From Cyanodermella asteris (taxonomy: Eukaryota; Ascomycota; Lecanoromycetes; Ostropales; Stictidaceae): a stretch of 64,000 bases of DNA. The notes under the pieces are model-generated. The model saw only the letters and a program-made list of their open reading frames with translations, did no database searches and had not been told where the DNA came from. Location: assembly GCA_900618795.1 (NCBI GenBank), contig UYJD01000004.1, forward strand, positions 1,088,605-1,152,604, written 5' to 3'. Of the stretch, positions 1-11,113 are shown piece by piece; positions within the stretch are counted from its first letter, which is position 1, and each line of letters starts with the position of its first letter. Made by a program: the position numbers and the translations under genes.

Positions 1-1560
1 GCTATACACCGTTTGGTTGGCTGCAGTCTCTGTACACGCAGCTGGGCGAGTCAACAAACGTAGGACATTCACATTGAAGTGAGGCGGTGTGCTTCGGCTC
101 CTGTTTTGCTGCAGTCGGTTCCCGGCAAGCGTGACTACCCTGCAAGTACAAAGGTTTGAACGGCTAGGACCAAGTTGTTCAAAGCAGGCAAATTCATCGC
201 AGACACTTACCATTGCACAATTCCGGCTAGACCGATATTTGCACCGACCATGCGCGCACTGCGGACTGTGCGTGGCTTTGCTTGCACGCGGAATTTTGCA
301 AAGCTAGTGTTCACAACAGTTTCACGATTATGGCTTCAACGTGACGCACATGTGAACGCCACTGTCAGGCCGGAAGGATAGCCGAGATCTCGTAGAAAAT
401 GCCTTGCGTGATATCGAGCCAAAGTTCTAATATTCGGAAACAAACTTACGAGGTGTTGTTGGCCAGCATATCCAAGCAATATCAAAGATCATGGACATAT
501 GAACACACGGAAGACCGATCCAGCCCTTGCAGCCATCCCAGAAAAGATGCAGATGCGTGGAGAGCATGCGATCTGCTCTCATGCATGCGGGCACCCGAGG
601 TTGCACACGCATGAAACTGCATGGACATCGAGTCTCGTCCCTGAAACCACGTGGTCGCCAGGCGACAACACCAGAGCGCTGAACGAATGTCGAAATGTCT
701 CAAACAATGCACTTCGGTACAATAAATAACCAACTGGCTACTCCCATTCTATCAATGTTTGAACGAGGACGCAAAACGACTTGCAGTCCCGAGCCCTTGC
801 TGTCCATAAAAGCAGACTTTTCTTTGTCCGAATCCATGTCCTTCGGCATGTGCAACTCACTTGGCCGGTACACCGAGAGACCCGCTTTTTGAGACCGTGA
901 CCAATATGCCTCGTGGCGAAAGACGCTGTCCACAGTGTGTGCTGGAAGTCACACCGCGTTGTCGAGGACCAGACCGACTAGCAAGGGTTGGCGAGTGGTA
1001 TGTTCACTCTGACAGACCACCAGATCATTCTCTGCAATAATGATCGTGTTTGGTCAATGTACTACACGGCTGTGATGCTATATCGGTTGCGCGCTCTGCT
1101 TATGTTTGAAGTCTTACTGAAGGAGCCGGGAGCATCTCTTGAATCTGGGTTCATCGGCTCGGAAGGCACCCGCAGAAGCTTCAGCCATAGCTAGAGGATG
1201 TTCAGGCCTTGTTGTTTGTGACTGTTTCATACCTAGTTGTCAGACACTCAGACATTACTCTGTATCGGTGCCAGAACGGCACAGACTAGAAATGGCATGC
1301 TTTGTTCGGTCAGCGAATTTTGGTCACGTTGCATACCGAAATGAGTGTTATATATGCATGAAACGGTCATCGTAGTGGTTGACTGTTTCCCGAAAGTTAT
1401 CGTCATGCCCTCAAAATTGGGCCAAGTTTCATCTCCTAAACGCCGCGCCATGCTGGAAACAATTGAGATATGACAGACAACTGGCCTCCCAGCTGCCCGG
1501 GTCGGCATCCTGATCACAGGACAGACCGCCTTGAAGTGGATCTGCAACCCGGCCAGCAGA
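1..1560. other. Intergenic, no supported gene
   Basis: This stretch has only short overlapping open frames on both strands, none with a recognisable domain, a plausible splice pattern or a signal peptide. I see no tRNA-like box pair and no repeat longer than a few units. Its right end is the 3' flank of the Aurora kinase gene. Confidence 0.5.
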
Positions 1561-2946
1561 TCAAGACTTTGAACCGCTCAGGCGGTTGGCTTTCCGCTCG
1601 CCCGTCACGCAGTGCTTAACTATCCAAGGATGCTGGAGGACTTCGTCTAACGGCAATCTCTTCTCCGGATCTAGAACAAGCAACTGGAGGCATGTCAGCA
1701 TGAGGCGACGAATTGACGGGAAAAGTCGGTTCACTCGGGGAACAATTACAACTCACCTTTTTGATCAAGTCGCCAGCCTCTCGGCTCACATAATTTGGAA
1801 TTGTCATGTCACACCTCGCAATCTTCCTCATTGTCAAAGCCTGAGTGTCCTCGAAGGGCGCCTCTCCGCACAAGAACTCGTACGTCAAGACTCCCAGACT
1901 CCACAGGTCGACTGCAGCACTGTAGTAGTTGTCTGTCGACTTGACCATCTCCGGCGGCAGGTAATCCAGGGTGCCGCACATTGTGTTGCGTCTGTTAGTC
2001 GGCGCATGTACGCTCCAGCCAAAGTCGCTGATCTTGATCTCTCCGTGCACGCCCACGAGGATGTTCTCCGGCTTGATGTCACGATGCATGACATGCTTCT
2101 TGTGTAGGTACTTCAACGCCGCCGCCATCTGCGCAATATACTGTGCCGCTTTCCACTCCGGGAACCGCTGCTCCTTGCGCAGGTGCTTGTACAGCTCGCC
2201 TTGACCCGCGAACTCCAGGATCAGGAAGATGCGCCGCGAATCGTGGAAGTGCCCGTACAGTCTCAGAATGTTCGGATGCCTCAAATTCGACTGGATTTCG
2301 ATCTCTCGGCGCACCTGCTTCTCCACTCGCCCCTGCTGGATCTCGTTCTTGTGTAGGACCTTGAGCGCGCAGACGAAATTCGACGTCCGCTCCCGCGCAA
2401 GGTACACGCGTCCGAACTTGCCCTTTCCGAGCGGTTTGCCGATCTCGAACATGCCGAGGTGGAACTTTTTCGGCTGGATCGAGTCGTAGGGGCTGGGAGC
2501 GGCGGCTTGTTGGCGCTGGTGCTGGAGGTGTAGGGCAAGAGCTGACCCTCTTTCACCGGCGGGGGCTTCGTCGGCAGTGCGTTGTGCGCCCGAGTTGGCG
2601 GTCGGCTTTCGGGGTGGGGAGGCGGAGGTCTGTGCTAGGGTATTGTGTGGGTTGTTGACCGTTTTCCATGATTGTGCGGAGGAGGGGATCACGACGGCGA
2701 CGGAGGAGGTGTTGGTTGCTGCTTTGTGGTTGTTTTCGTGAGCGAGCTTGAGGAGGTTGGATCGTGCTGGGGCGGCTGAGGCATGGGAGACTGATATTGT
2801 GGCCTATATGTCGTGTCAGACTGAAGACCGCTCGATGTCTGGGAGATGTACATCTTTCTTACCTTGGATTGCTTGTGGTATGAATTGTTGTTCTCGTCGT
2901 TGATGTGCAGGCTATCGAGCCTCGACTCCAACATGCGCACCGCCAT
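1561..2946 (-). CDS. ark1: Aurora (Ipl1/Ark1-type) serine/threonine kinase, 3 exons
   Basis: Mitotic kinase expected to act in the chromosomal passenger complex at kinetochores and the spindle. The model is exon 2946-2863, 59-nt intron, exon 2803-1757, 73-nt intron, exon 1683-1561, giving about 417 residues. Both junctions are GT..AG and restore frame; the last exon supplies LLVLDPEKR and HPWI, the end of the kinase fold. About 145 poorly conserved residues precede the domain. Visible motifs are GKGKFGRV (about 154-161), the ATP-binding Lys in CALKVL (about 176), HRDIKPEN (about 268), DFGWS (about 288) and the Aurora activation segment [16 protein letters not shown] with its phosphorylatable Thr. 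All catalytic residues are present. The start at 2946 is the ATG just before the first donor; an in-frame ATG four codons upstream cannot be excluded. It is divergent from TIP41. Family assignment is firm; the gene symbol follows fission-yeast usage. Confidence 0.93.
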
Positions 2947-3454
2947 GGTAGGAAGCAAAGGTTAGAATGGAAGAGACTGACGGTGAAGGATGTGCAGAGG
3001 AGAGAGAGACGGCGTGGTGTAGAAGATGCGATCGGTGGAAGGACCAAGCTTGGAGTCCGGCGAGCACTTGTTCAGGCGAGTGAGTTCGGTGAGTGCGGCA
3101 AGAAAGCGAAGGCGCTTAGATAAACACGCGTTGTCGCGGTAACGGGAAGCTTGATGCGGCGCCGCAGTCAAAGTCCGCCCGCATCTCGAAACTGGCCCGA
3201 GCGTCTTGAAGCTCAGCGCAGGCATCGCATCATCGCATCAAGATTTCTATACTCGGTTGGGGTGTGTTTGAAGAGAAACCGCTGGTGCAGGTAAACATAC
3301 ACAAGGGATACTGAGTTGGAAATCTCCCATTCGCACGACCACCGGTTGGATTACGACCGAAGCTCATTGCGGATGATTTGAGCATAATCCACCACAACTG
3401 CTTCGAGTTCTCAATTGCGCTCCCTCACAACTGATCTGCATATCCGACTCCATC
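2947..3454. promoter_or_regulatory. Shared divergent promoter, Aurora kinase / TIP41
   Basis: 508 bp separate the two start codons, so both genes must be driven from this interval or overlapping pieces of it. I see no clear TATA box on either side. The part near 2960-3050 is purine-rich on the plus strand. The leftward gene is a cell-cycle kinase and the rightward one a PP2A-pathway regulator. Confidence 0.5.
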
Positions 3455-4485
3455 ATGCAACCTAGTCGAGGCCCGGCGCCTCCTCGGACGCCAGCGCCTC
3501 CACCAGCGCCGTACGGTATGGCGGGCGCAACGACAATCGCCCCAGCGAAAGATTCAGGAAACTCAATCGTCTGCCAAGGCTTCAAAATCAGCACACACAA
3601 ACTACCGATCCTGAAAGCGGATCCGATCGACGCGATGAATGAGAAGTTAGGCATCACAGTTCCCGAAATGATCTTTGGCGACAACTCCATAAGCATCGAA
3701 CATGAGGCTTCGGGATGGGCAATCAACTTTAACACATTCGACGCTCTGGATCGAGTCGACAAAACAGGGAATAGCATGTTGAAGGTGGCACATTCGAAAG
3801 AATGGCATAGTACGAGGTGAATAGCCCTATTTGCATGGTCATTTGGATTGGGTCAGTAAGGCCTGACGAGTCACAGGCAACAAGAAACGCAGAAAATCAC
3901 CGAAGTCGTCAAGCCATTTGATTGGTCATATACCACAGACTACAGAGGTACTCTGTCATCCACCGGCCCTCAGTTCGGGCAAAGCGACAGGCCGATCCCG
4001 CTAGATCTACTTCGTCGGCCCGATCCCATATTGCTCTTTGACGAGATTGTCCTGTACGAGGATGAGATGGCTGATAATGGCATAACCATGTTGTCCTGCA
4101 AGATCCGGGTCATGCCGGAGCGCCTGCTCCTGCTTTGCCGGTTTTTCATGCGGCTGGATAGTGTACTGTTCCGTATCCGGGATACCAGAGTATTCGTGGA
4201 GTTTGGTACTGGAGAGGTGATTCGAGAGTATGTGGCAAAGGAGGAGCAATACGAAGCGGTTCGACTGGTAAGTTCCTGTGCCCTCCTAGTCAACCATGAC
4301 CGAGCATCCCACGGCGAATGTCTCGAGACTTTTGGCTGCTCTTGATGTACCTCGGCCGCTGACGGTGTCCGCAGAAACTAGCCACAGGACGAGACGATGT
4401 TCTGGCCTTGATGAGGGATCCTAATCGACTCTCGGAACTGCTGCCCACGAAAGACTATACGCTCGAGCGAGTGGTAGTCAAGTGA
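3455..4485 (+). CDS. tip41: TIP41-like protein, TOR/PP2A pathway regulator, 3 exons
   Basis: Tip41 proteins bind PP2A-type phosphatase components (Tap42/PP2A catalytic subunits) and modulate TOR signalling in the cytosol. The model is 3455-3816, intron to 3876, 3877-4267, intron to 4374, and 4375-4485; all junctions are GT..AG and give 287 residues, normal for fungal members. The core family stretch is plain: ISTHKLPIL, IFGDNSISIEHEASGW, FNTFDALDRVD and LKVAHSKEW in exon 1, then VVKPFDWSYTTDYRGT, DPILLFDEIVLYEDE and the MPERLLLLCRFFMRLD segment in exon 2. The short last exon ends in TLERVVVK. A Pro/Ala-rich tail of about 25 residues precedes the fold. I see no lesion. Confidence 0.94.
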
Positions 4486-4677
4486 CAGAGGTGATAGTGA
4501 GATGGATCTTGGACGTCTAATGGGCTGAAGTCCTCTCAAAACCAGCTGGTCTTGGGAGTCCTGCACCCGCTTCGACCGTGCCGACCGGATCACCGAAGCT
4601 ATACAGCCGTCAGCAGGTGACCACGAACGCCAGTCGGCAAACTCAAACTGCACCACGACTCACAAAAATCTGCCTTT

Positions 4678-4962
4678 TCATAATTTGCCTTTTGTAAGCT
4701 TCTTGAATTCGGATTCGAGAGACTCGAGCTCGGCTGATTTCTCTCGAGCCTCCTCGTCCTTTTCGAGCTTTAGCCACCCCAGATAGGTGACTTGGTATAT
4801 AGCAATTGCCATGAGAAAGACTTTGGCAATAGGTCTACCAAAAGATTTATAGAAGCCGTAATGAGGAGACAGTGGTTTGCCATCTGCGTAACCGCGGACT
4901 GGCTGCCAGGTCGCGCGTCTGGCAAGCTGCATGTGCTGTCGATATCTTTGTAGCGGACTCAT
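4678..4962 (-). CDS. Small mitochondrial single-pass membrane protein, 94 aa
   Basis: An intact 94-residue protein of a type I associate with conserved small mitochondrial proteins of Pezizomycotina, without a named function. The N-terminus is basic and lacks acidic residues (RYRQHMQLARRATWQPVRGYA), consistent with a matrix-targeting presequence. One membrane segment follows around residues 42-62 (IAKVFLMAIAIYQVTYLGWL), then a charged helix rich in Glu and Lys (LESLESEFKKLTKGKL) likely to form a coiled coil. This resembles accessory or assembly subunits of inner-membrane complexes, but I cannot tie it to one. It is unspliced and converges with TIP41, leaving 192 bp between the stop codons. 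Confidence 0.7.
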   Translation of the reverse strand: MSPLQRYRQHMQLARRATWQPVRGYADGKPLSPHYGFYKSFGRPIAKVFLMAIAIYQVTYLGWLKLEKDEEAREKSAELESLESEFKKLTKGKL

Positions 4963-6247
4963 TCTGACTGAACGACGGGCTAGATGGATAGATCAGAACT
5001 GAAGAGCGCGAATGATATTCAGTGAGCTTGTTAAAGTTCTTTGTTTGCAATTATTACTCGATCTTGAGATGATTGTGATAGCTTGAAGTTGCAGCTTCGC
5101 GCTCAGCGCGTGTCTGGCGCCGGAGATGCCGCCCGCGAACTTTACTTATGTCCGCTTTGCCAAGCATGACAAGCACTCACGACTTCTCAACATGTCGAGC
5201 CTTTTGCACCTCACAAGTCACCTGGTCAAGACCCGACTAGAAAGCTAAGACACGGATGCCAGTCATGCCCACTGCTGAGCTAATTATTGTTCCTTGACTC
5301 GCTCCTGGTCTCGACTCTCGAGGCGCTTGTATCTATTTTCCGCCCGACATGGGCCGCCACGGGCCCGGGTGGCAGTGCTGGCGACCAGGCTCAGCCCGCC
5401 AGTGAGGCAAGGTATTTCCTGCTTTCGTAAGTCACGCTCCGTGCAAAAATAGCTCAGACTGCATCCTTGACGTTCATGCGTCTGACTCTCGAGTGCGACG
5501 GCAGTCATGTCTGATGCTTTATTGGGCTGCAGGACGAGTTGGCGACTACCAATTCTCCAATGAGACAGCTACGATCATCGTTCCAGAATCCTCTTTTGGT
5601 CAAGCTCAATCCGCTGAGCTTGATGACATGTTGAACCAGGCATTGGTCTCTCCAGATTTGCTTTTGCCGCCTTGCGAAGAGCATGATGTGGCTCAGCATT
5701 GGATGCGTATTCCCCGTGACTTTCAACTGTGATTGCAAATCGAACTTCGCTGTCAAACAAGACAACTCTCATCTATCGTCCACATCAAAGCGTCACGGAA
5801 AATCCGGTGTTGCTTAGTGTCTCTCGTTTCCTTGTTCCAGTCGGGTAACGACGAGCCGTTTTTGTGGCCGAAGGCTGCGGCGTGAAGGCTGTAGCTGAAG
5901 TCCGGGCCTTGCCTTGCCGATGGATCCGTGTTGCGGGCCGCAGCGCCTGTCATGCGTCTTGATTGTGGCGCAAGCAGGGAAGACTCACGGCCAGTTGAGA
6001 CTGATTCAGATCGTGAATCACAACAGCTTTCTAGGATATAAGGAAACGCGGTGCCCCGCTACTTGGACACTTCCACCAGCAGCCTACCTTGCGCTTCCAC
6101 CCCTTACATCTTCTGCAACATCTTAAGACTTAATACCTGCGACTCCCTTTCAAGTTCATCTGCACACTCACGGTCAACTCACTACCATCTTAAGGACTTC
6201 CAAGTGGTAGAGCTCTCCCAAATATCAATCCAAGAATCCATTCCAAC
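4963..6247. other. Intergenic, 1.3 kb
   Basis: No open frame here has domain or splice support. The last 150 bases are pyrimidine-rich (CACTCACGG, CTACCATC) and look like the promoter and 5' leader of the secreted-protein gene that starts at 6248; an AT-rich box, GGATATAAGGA, lies near 6035. Confidence 0.45.
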
Positions 6248-7087
6248 ATGTCTTCCAAATACCTCTCCCTTCTGGCGATCCCCGCCCTCGTCCTCGCCCA
6301 GACTACCGCAGCCCCGTCTGCAGTCCAAACAGCATGCCAGTCAGACGACCTACTCTGCAAGGCGACTGCTGCAGGCTTCCAGGCTGAGGCTGCCGAATAC
6401 ATTGCCACCGCCACAGTCGATCCGTCCTTGGCGTCTGCGGCCATCGAGGATATCGCCACTCAGATTCGCACCGAGTACGCCGCCGCCATCAGAACCGGCG
6501 ATAGCCCCTCCATCTACTCTGTCATTCTGTCCGACCTGCCCCTTGCCACTGCATCGGCGGAACGCCAACTCCTGTCCAGCTATCTAGGAGAGGCCCTGAG
6601 CATCAACGCCGCAGCCTGCAGCGCCGGCGACAAGCTCTGCGCCGCGACCAAATTGGGCTTCAACGGTGCGGCAGCTAGCTACATCGCTACTGTCTCCATT
6701 CCCGCGTCTCTGCAGGTTGAGGCCAACATCGATATCTTGACCAAGGCACCAACATCGGTCATACATGAGCTGCAGACTGCGACCGGCGTCGCTGGTTTCT
6801 CCCTCTTCGCCGACCAGCTCAGCTACGTCGCAGACACTTCTGTCCGCCAAGCGCTGGCTAGCGAAGCTTCGGTCGCGTTGAGTCTGCAGGCTGCGAATCC
6901 CACCACCATGGTCACTGGCGTCGTGAACGGGACTGGTGCCACTAACGGTGGGTCTGGTGGATCGGGTGCTGCGCAGCCCAGCGTCGCTCGTGCTGGCGCT
7001 GCAGGTGGTGTGAAGCCATTCGACTTTGGCCTCACGGCGATGGCATGGATGGTTGCTGGAATCACCGGTCTCGCATACGGTCTGTAA
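6248..7087 (+). CDS. Secreted Ala-rich, predicted GPI-anchored protein with two Cys modules (copy A)
   Basis: 279 residues, unspliced. The N-terminus MSSKYLSLLAIPALVLAQ is a signal peptide. Two tandem modules follow. Each begins with a Cys pair (CQSDDLLC; CSAGDKLC), continues with an Ala-rich helix ending YIATA or YIATV, and after about 90 residues ends in a segment like EALSIN or VALSLQ. A Gly/Ser/Ala linker then leads to the hydrophobic tail DFGLTAMAWMVAGITGLAYGL, typical of a GPI-anchor signal in which the tail is removed. The likely location is the plasma membrane or cell wall. Copy B lies 837 bp downstream on the same strand and copy C at 20421; the three share the module and the tail. 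I know of no named domain for it and assign no function. Confidence 0.85.
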   Translation: MSSKYLSLLAIPALVLAQTTAAPSAVQTACQSDDLLCKATAAGFQAEAAEYIATATVDPSLASAAIEDIATQIRTEYAAAIRTGDSPSIYSVILSDLPLATASAERQLLSSYLGEALSINAAACSAGDKLCAATKLGFNGAAASYIATVSIPASLQVEANIDILTKAPTSVIHELQTATGVAGFSLFADQLSYVADTSVRQALASEASVALSLQAANPTTMVTGVVNGTGATNGGSGGSGAAQPSVARAGAAGGVKPFDFGLTAMAWMVAGITGLAYGL

Positions 7088-7924
7088 GCGGTCCAGGCAT
7101 TGGACTGGTGTGAATGAGACATGGCCACGAACTATGATGAGATTTTACTACGGGCATTAATATTGGCGCGGATCACTGGTCATTTGAGCGGCTGCGGTTG
7201 CGGCTGAAGCGGGTGGGCTGCATTCAATAATATTGTATGAGCCTACGAGCTGAACTTGCGGCGGCTAGATATCCAATGAGATTGCTACGAACTATTTGCA
7301 TTGAACTTTAACGTAGCCAAGCCTAGTCAGCTGAGTTGGTAAAGAGCTATGCTTCCAACCACTCTCCTTTGTTACTGTTCATGTGCTCGTTGGCTTTGCA
7401 CCTCGCGACGAGGAGACAATCCGCGTTGGACTTTAATTGAGAGAATCGCTTTTTGGGTGTGATGCCTACGCTGGTTCCACGTTGGGGCTCACAATCGGTC
7501 AATCTCTTTTCTTACCAACCTCTCGTCCACAGAAATCAGCCAGTCTCCAGCTCGAGACCCACCACGTCACATTCCAACATCCGTTCACGCATTCCTCATC
7601 TCTGATGGGTCGGGCCGTGGCCCGATCCACGGCTCCGTGGAGACTCAAAGGCTGAGCGGCTAGACAAGCTGAACGAGCTGAACAAAGATGAAACATGGCA
7701 AAGCCACAGCCCGACAGGTACTTATAGGGTACCCAGCTTCCAACCTCGTGTCGAGTTTCGTGGTCACCCAGCGAGCTCTCGCCAGTCTCTCAAGCAAACT
7801 CATAGCTTCCTCGTTCCGGGATTCACATCTCTTCACTCATCCCCTTTCCAAACCAAAATCAAACCCAAACCAAATCAAACCAAAGCAGGAAGCCACCCCT
7901 TTCAACAAAGTCCACCAACCCAAA
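7088..7924. other. Intergenic between copies A and B
   Basis: About 840 bp. The first half is AT-richer 3' flank of copy A. The last 130 bp are C- and A-rich with repeated AACCAAA-like units (7850-7890), a typical pyrimidine/adenine-rich fungal 5' leader for copy B. Confidence 0.5.
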
Positions 7925-8470
7925 ATGCAGATCCCCCTCCTCCTCCTCCTCCTCCTCCTCCTCACGGCCCTCCCGGCCCTAACTCTCGCCCAATCCGGGT
8001 CTCAAACCAACTCCCAACCCGGCTCTCCCTCCCAAACACGCCAAGGATCCCTCTGCACGGATAAATACTGCGCCGCCACCGCCCAGGGCATCAACCCGGC
8101 GGCCGCCAGCTACCTCGCGACCGTCGACTACGGCGCCTCGGCCCTCTCGGTCATCTCCTCGGGGTTCCGGAGCGCGCCGCAATCCGCCCTCGCCGCCTTG
8201 GTCACCGACACGGGCGTCGCGGCGCTTTCGGCGCAGTTGGCGCTGGCGACGTATGCGCCGGACCCCGCGGTGCAGAGGGAGCTCAGTAGCATTTGGGCCG
8301 TGGCGTTGAGTCTGCAGACGGCGGGGCCGAGCGCGAGTGGTGGTAGTGGTGGTAGCGGCGGCGCTAAACCGAGTGGGAATGCGGCGGTTGGGATGAGGGA
8401 GGTGGATTTGGGGTTCGTGGTGGCGGCGGGGCTTGTTGGGGGGTTGGCTGGGTTGGCTTATGGCTTGTGA
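7925..8470 (+). CDS. Secreted Ala-rich, predicted GPI-anchored protein with one Cys module (copy B)
   Basis: 181 residues. I place the start at 7925 because it immediately precedes an ideal signal peptide (MQIP, nine Leu, TALPALTLAQ); the frame is open further upstream, but that part is leader-like and polar. After a Gln/Ser-rich spacer there is one module: LCTDKYCAATAQGINPAAA, SYLATV, then ELSSIWAVALSLQ. A Gly/Ser linker and the tail DLGFVVAAGLVGGLAGLAYGL follow, giving a predicted GPI signal. It is the shortest member and probably arose by tandem duplication with copy A. The Leu run is encoded by a pure CTC microsatellite. Function is unknown. Confidence 0.82.
   Translation: MQIPLLLLLLLLLTALPALTLAQSGSQTNSQPGSPSQTRQGSLCTDKYCAATAQGINPAAASYLATVDYGASALSVISSGFRSAPQSALAALVTDTGVAALSAQLALATYAPDPAVQRELSSIWAVALSLQTAGPSASGGSGGSGGAKPSGNAAVGMREVDLGFVVAAGLVGGLAGLAYGL
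7937..7963 (+). repeat. (CTC)9 microsatellite inside a signal peptide
   Basis: Nine uninterrupted CTC codons give nine consecutive Leu in the hydrophobic core of the copy B signal peptide. Slippage in whole units would change core length without breaking the frame. Confidence 0.9.
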
Positions 8471-8871
8471 GAGGTTGGACGGTAGGAGTGGTGGTGGTTG
8501 TTGTTGTGGGAAAGGGATGTATCGTCAAAGGACGTGATGGATAACGGGGCCGGAGATCCTTACAGAAAAATGTTGTTAGCGAAGTCTTTTTGCATCGAAA
8601 GGATCCGAGTGGCTGCTGGTTTGAATATTGCGTATGACTTGTAGGCGTCGGTTGATCTGCTGATTCAGGTTCCATGTTGATCTCCCACAGATGCCACTGC
8701 ACGTTGGCGAGCATACTTTGCACTGACAATTGAGATGGTCCTAGAATCAAACTTTTCGTGGCGAACGTGCGTAAGTTCCTGAACGTAGAATACAAAATGT
8801 TGTACAAGGCGTTGGGCTCGGAGAGCCCCAGTTTCATTCGCATGAGCTTCCTGCTCGGTATCAACCTCGCC
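8471..8871. other. Convergent intergenic, copy B / MRH4
   Basis: 401 bp between the two stop codons, holding the 3' flanks of both genes. The first 40 bases are GTG/GTT-rich. I see no gene. Confidence 0.5.
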
Positions 8872-10797
8872 CTAGATCAAAGCTTTGCCCATGAACATGG
8901 CATCTTTGACCTCCTTCACCACATCCCTCCTATCTTTCCTCCCCACAAGCACAATACCCCTTCCTCTTCTATTCATCCTCCCCACACGTCCAAGTCGATG
9001 AATGAAATCCACGGTCGAGTGTGGCACATCATAAAGCAAAACATGTCTCACCGCCAACGTGTCGATTCCTCTGCTACCCAAATCCGTCGTCACCAACACC
9101 TTCGTGTTCGGTAACTTGCGCTTAACCTCCACAGGCAGCTTATCCGCAGTCTTGTACTCTACAGTCTTCTCCGCTTCGTTTTCTTCGCGCGGTCTGGGCT
9201 CAGGCTTGACGGTCGGCTGCATCGTGAAGGCGGCAAGGAGTTCCTGTTGACGAGACTCGGGGGTATCGCGAGTCAATGCGTCGGCGTCGATGCCCTTGCT
9301 GCGAAGGTATTCGGCGACGCTGACGGAGGTTTCGCGCTCGTTGACGAAGACAATAATTCGTTTCAAGACAAAGGAGTCGGCATCAGCGGAGGGGACGTCA
9401 GGAAGGGTACCGGCTGAGCTGCTATCTTTCCCGATTGCCCAGATCGTGTCTGCGCAGGCGAGGTCCCTGTTGCCTCGGTAGGGTTCCCGCTCAATGTCGA
9501 CGGTCGTGAGCTGGACACGACGGGGAACGGCATGTAGGTTCGGCGTCGTCAGGCGCGTGATGTCGGGGAAGCGCCCGCGGAGAAAGTTGTCGAGGGATTT
9601 TGGAATGGTAGCGGAGCAAAGAATGAGCTTGCGGAGGGAGGGCGCTGCTCTATCGAGGATCGAAGTGGTTGTAGGTGCGAAGGATCGGTCGAGGAGAGAG
9701 TCCGCCTCGTCGATTATGAGATGCGAGACGCGAGAAAGGAGATTGGGTTCTGACTGGCAGATCGAGGCGAGTAGATGAGGTGTGCTGACAAGGACATCGA
9801 TGCCTTTGTCAGAGAAGACGCGGTTGCGAATAATGGTGGGTGAGTAGGCGGCTGAGATGCCTGCGGAGCGGAACTTGGCCTGGTGTGAGATGCGCTTGAG
9901 CACAGAGGTGACCTGAGAGACGAGCTCAGAAGTCGGGACAAGGATGATAGCTTTTGGCCGTGCTTGTGACGGGTTTGCACGGTTGTCGAGGGGAGGAGGT
10001 TCGACGAAATAAGGATCTGTGGCCAGGCGCTTCTCGATCTGTGCCCTCTCTTCATCCTTGACCATCTTCTCTTCCACTTCCGCCTTCTTGATCGCATGGA
10101 TCGTTGGGAGGAGATACGCCAGCGTCTTCCCCGAACCCGTCTCGGCCGCAAGCAAGAATTGCTCCATTTCACCCCTGTCCGTTCGCGCTCTTTGTCGACT
10201 CGACCTCTGTCCCAGCAAGATTGGAATTGCCAACTTCTGTATCGCCGATGGTGCCAATCTTTCAGACTTGCCGAGCACGTCCTCCTTCATCGCAAGCTTG
10301 ATTTCTGGTGCCAGCTTCAATTCGTCGAATGATTCCACCTCTGCAATTCTCTTCTTAATTGCGGTTCGCTGTCCATATGACACCTCGCTCAGCGCCTTCT
10401 GCATCTTTAAAGCGTGAAACCCGCGATCTTTCTTATCCTCCGTCTTGTCCTCTTTTGATCTTGGCATCCTCGCCTTCGGCTTCACAGCTCGTCGTAGTTC
10501 AGATGCAGAGCGCGGATTGGGCGCTCGTGTGATGCGTGCTTCCGTCATGTTCGTGCCGGCCCATGGCGAGTTTTGCGCTCTTCTGCGCTCGACTTCGTCG
10601 CGAGACTTCAGTCGAGGGAGCTTTGACTTGGCAACGTCAGAAGACAGCACCATACGCGAAGCAGGTTTGCGGCGTTGACGAAGGGTTGAGGCATGTCGAG
10701 ACTGTTGGAGCTGGGTTTGGGCTTGAGGAAGTTTTGGGCGGGTCCATGATCTTAAGGTGCAAAAGAGGCAGACATTTCTAGCCGTTATTCCCGACAT
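8872..10797 (-). CDS. mrh4: Mitochondrial DEAD-box RNA helicase, MRH4-type
   Basis: ATP-dependent RNA helicase; Mrh4 relatives act in assembly of the mitochondrial large ribosomal subunit. I start at 10797 (MSGITARNVCLFC) because this gives a basic presequence free of acidic residues and 641 residues; the frame is open to an ATG at 10944, but that extension has no targeting character. A long basic linker precedes the helicase core. Visible motifs: Q-motif region SAIQKLAIPILLG, motif I AAETGSGKT, PTSELV, motif II IIDEADSLLD, motif III CSAT, DLGSRGID and motif VI HRLGRVGRMNR. MRH4 membership rests on the mitochondrial presequence and the spread-out core; another mitochondrial DEAD-box protein is possible. 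The gene is unspliced and intact. Confidence 0.88.
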   Translation of the reverse strand: MSGITARNVCLFCTLRSWTRPKLPQAQTQLQQSRHASTLRQRRKPASRMVLSSDVAKSKLPRLKSRDEVERRRAQNSPWAGTNMTEARITRAPNPRSASELRRAVKPKARMPRSKEDKTEDKKDRGFHALKMQKALSEVSYGQRTAIKKRIAEVESFDELKLAPEIKLAMKEDVLGKSERLAPSAIQKLAIPILLGQRSSRQRARTDRGEMEQFLLAAETGSGKTLAYLLPTIHAIKKAEVEEKMVKDEERAQIEKRLATDPYFVEPPPLDNRANPSQARPKAIILVPTSELVSQVTSVLKRISHQAKFRSAGISAAYSPTIIRNRVFSDKGIDVLVSTPHLLASICQSEPNLLSRVSHLIIDEADSLLDRSFAPTTTSILDRAAPSLRKLILCSATIPKSLDNFLRGRFPDITRLTTPNLHAVPRRVQLTTVDIEREPYRGNRDLACADTIWAIGKDSSSAGTLPDVPSADADSFVLKRIIVFVNERETSVSVAEYLRSKGIDADALTRDTPESRQQELLAAFTMQPTVKPEPRPREENEAEKTVEYKTADKLPVEVKRKLPNTKVLVTTDLGSRGIDTLAVRHVLLYDVPHSTVDFIHRLGRVGRMNRRGRGIVLVGRKDRRDVVKEVKDAMFMGKALI

Positions 10798-11113
10798 AGT
10801 TGCAAACACCTTCTCCCTTAGCCGAACGCGTTGTGAGAAGCTATCGAAAGGAGTCGCACAGAGTCTTGCTAGTTGAGCTTCTCGAAAATCTTCCGGCGTT
10901 AGCGGACTTCTCAAAACTTTGGCGCTATGCCTCTTGCGCCCCATGTATTCCTCATACGCATCTTATCGCGGTTCTGAAGTGTTCGGTCTAGAGGACATTG
11001 GAGCAATAACATGATTGATACGATGTGTAAGGTCATCTGAAACCTCTCCTTCGAAGTGATCTCCCGCAGGTCGTACAAAACCGGTCATACTGCAGCAGGA
11101 GTACCTGACGACT
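10798..11113. other. Intergenic, MRH4 promoter side
   Basis: 316 bp that must contain the MRH4 promoter and the 3' flank of the next minus-strand gene. It overlaps the in-frame upstream extension of MRH4. No gene or repeat seen. Confidence 0.4.
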
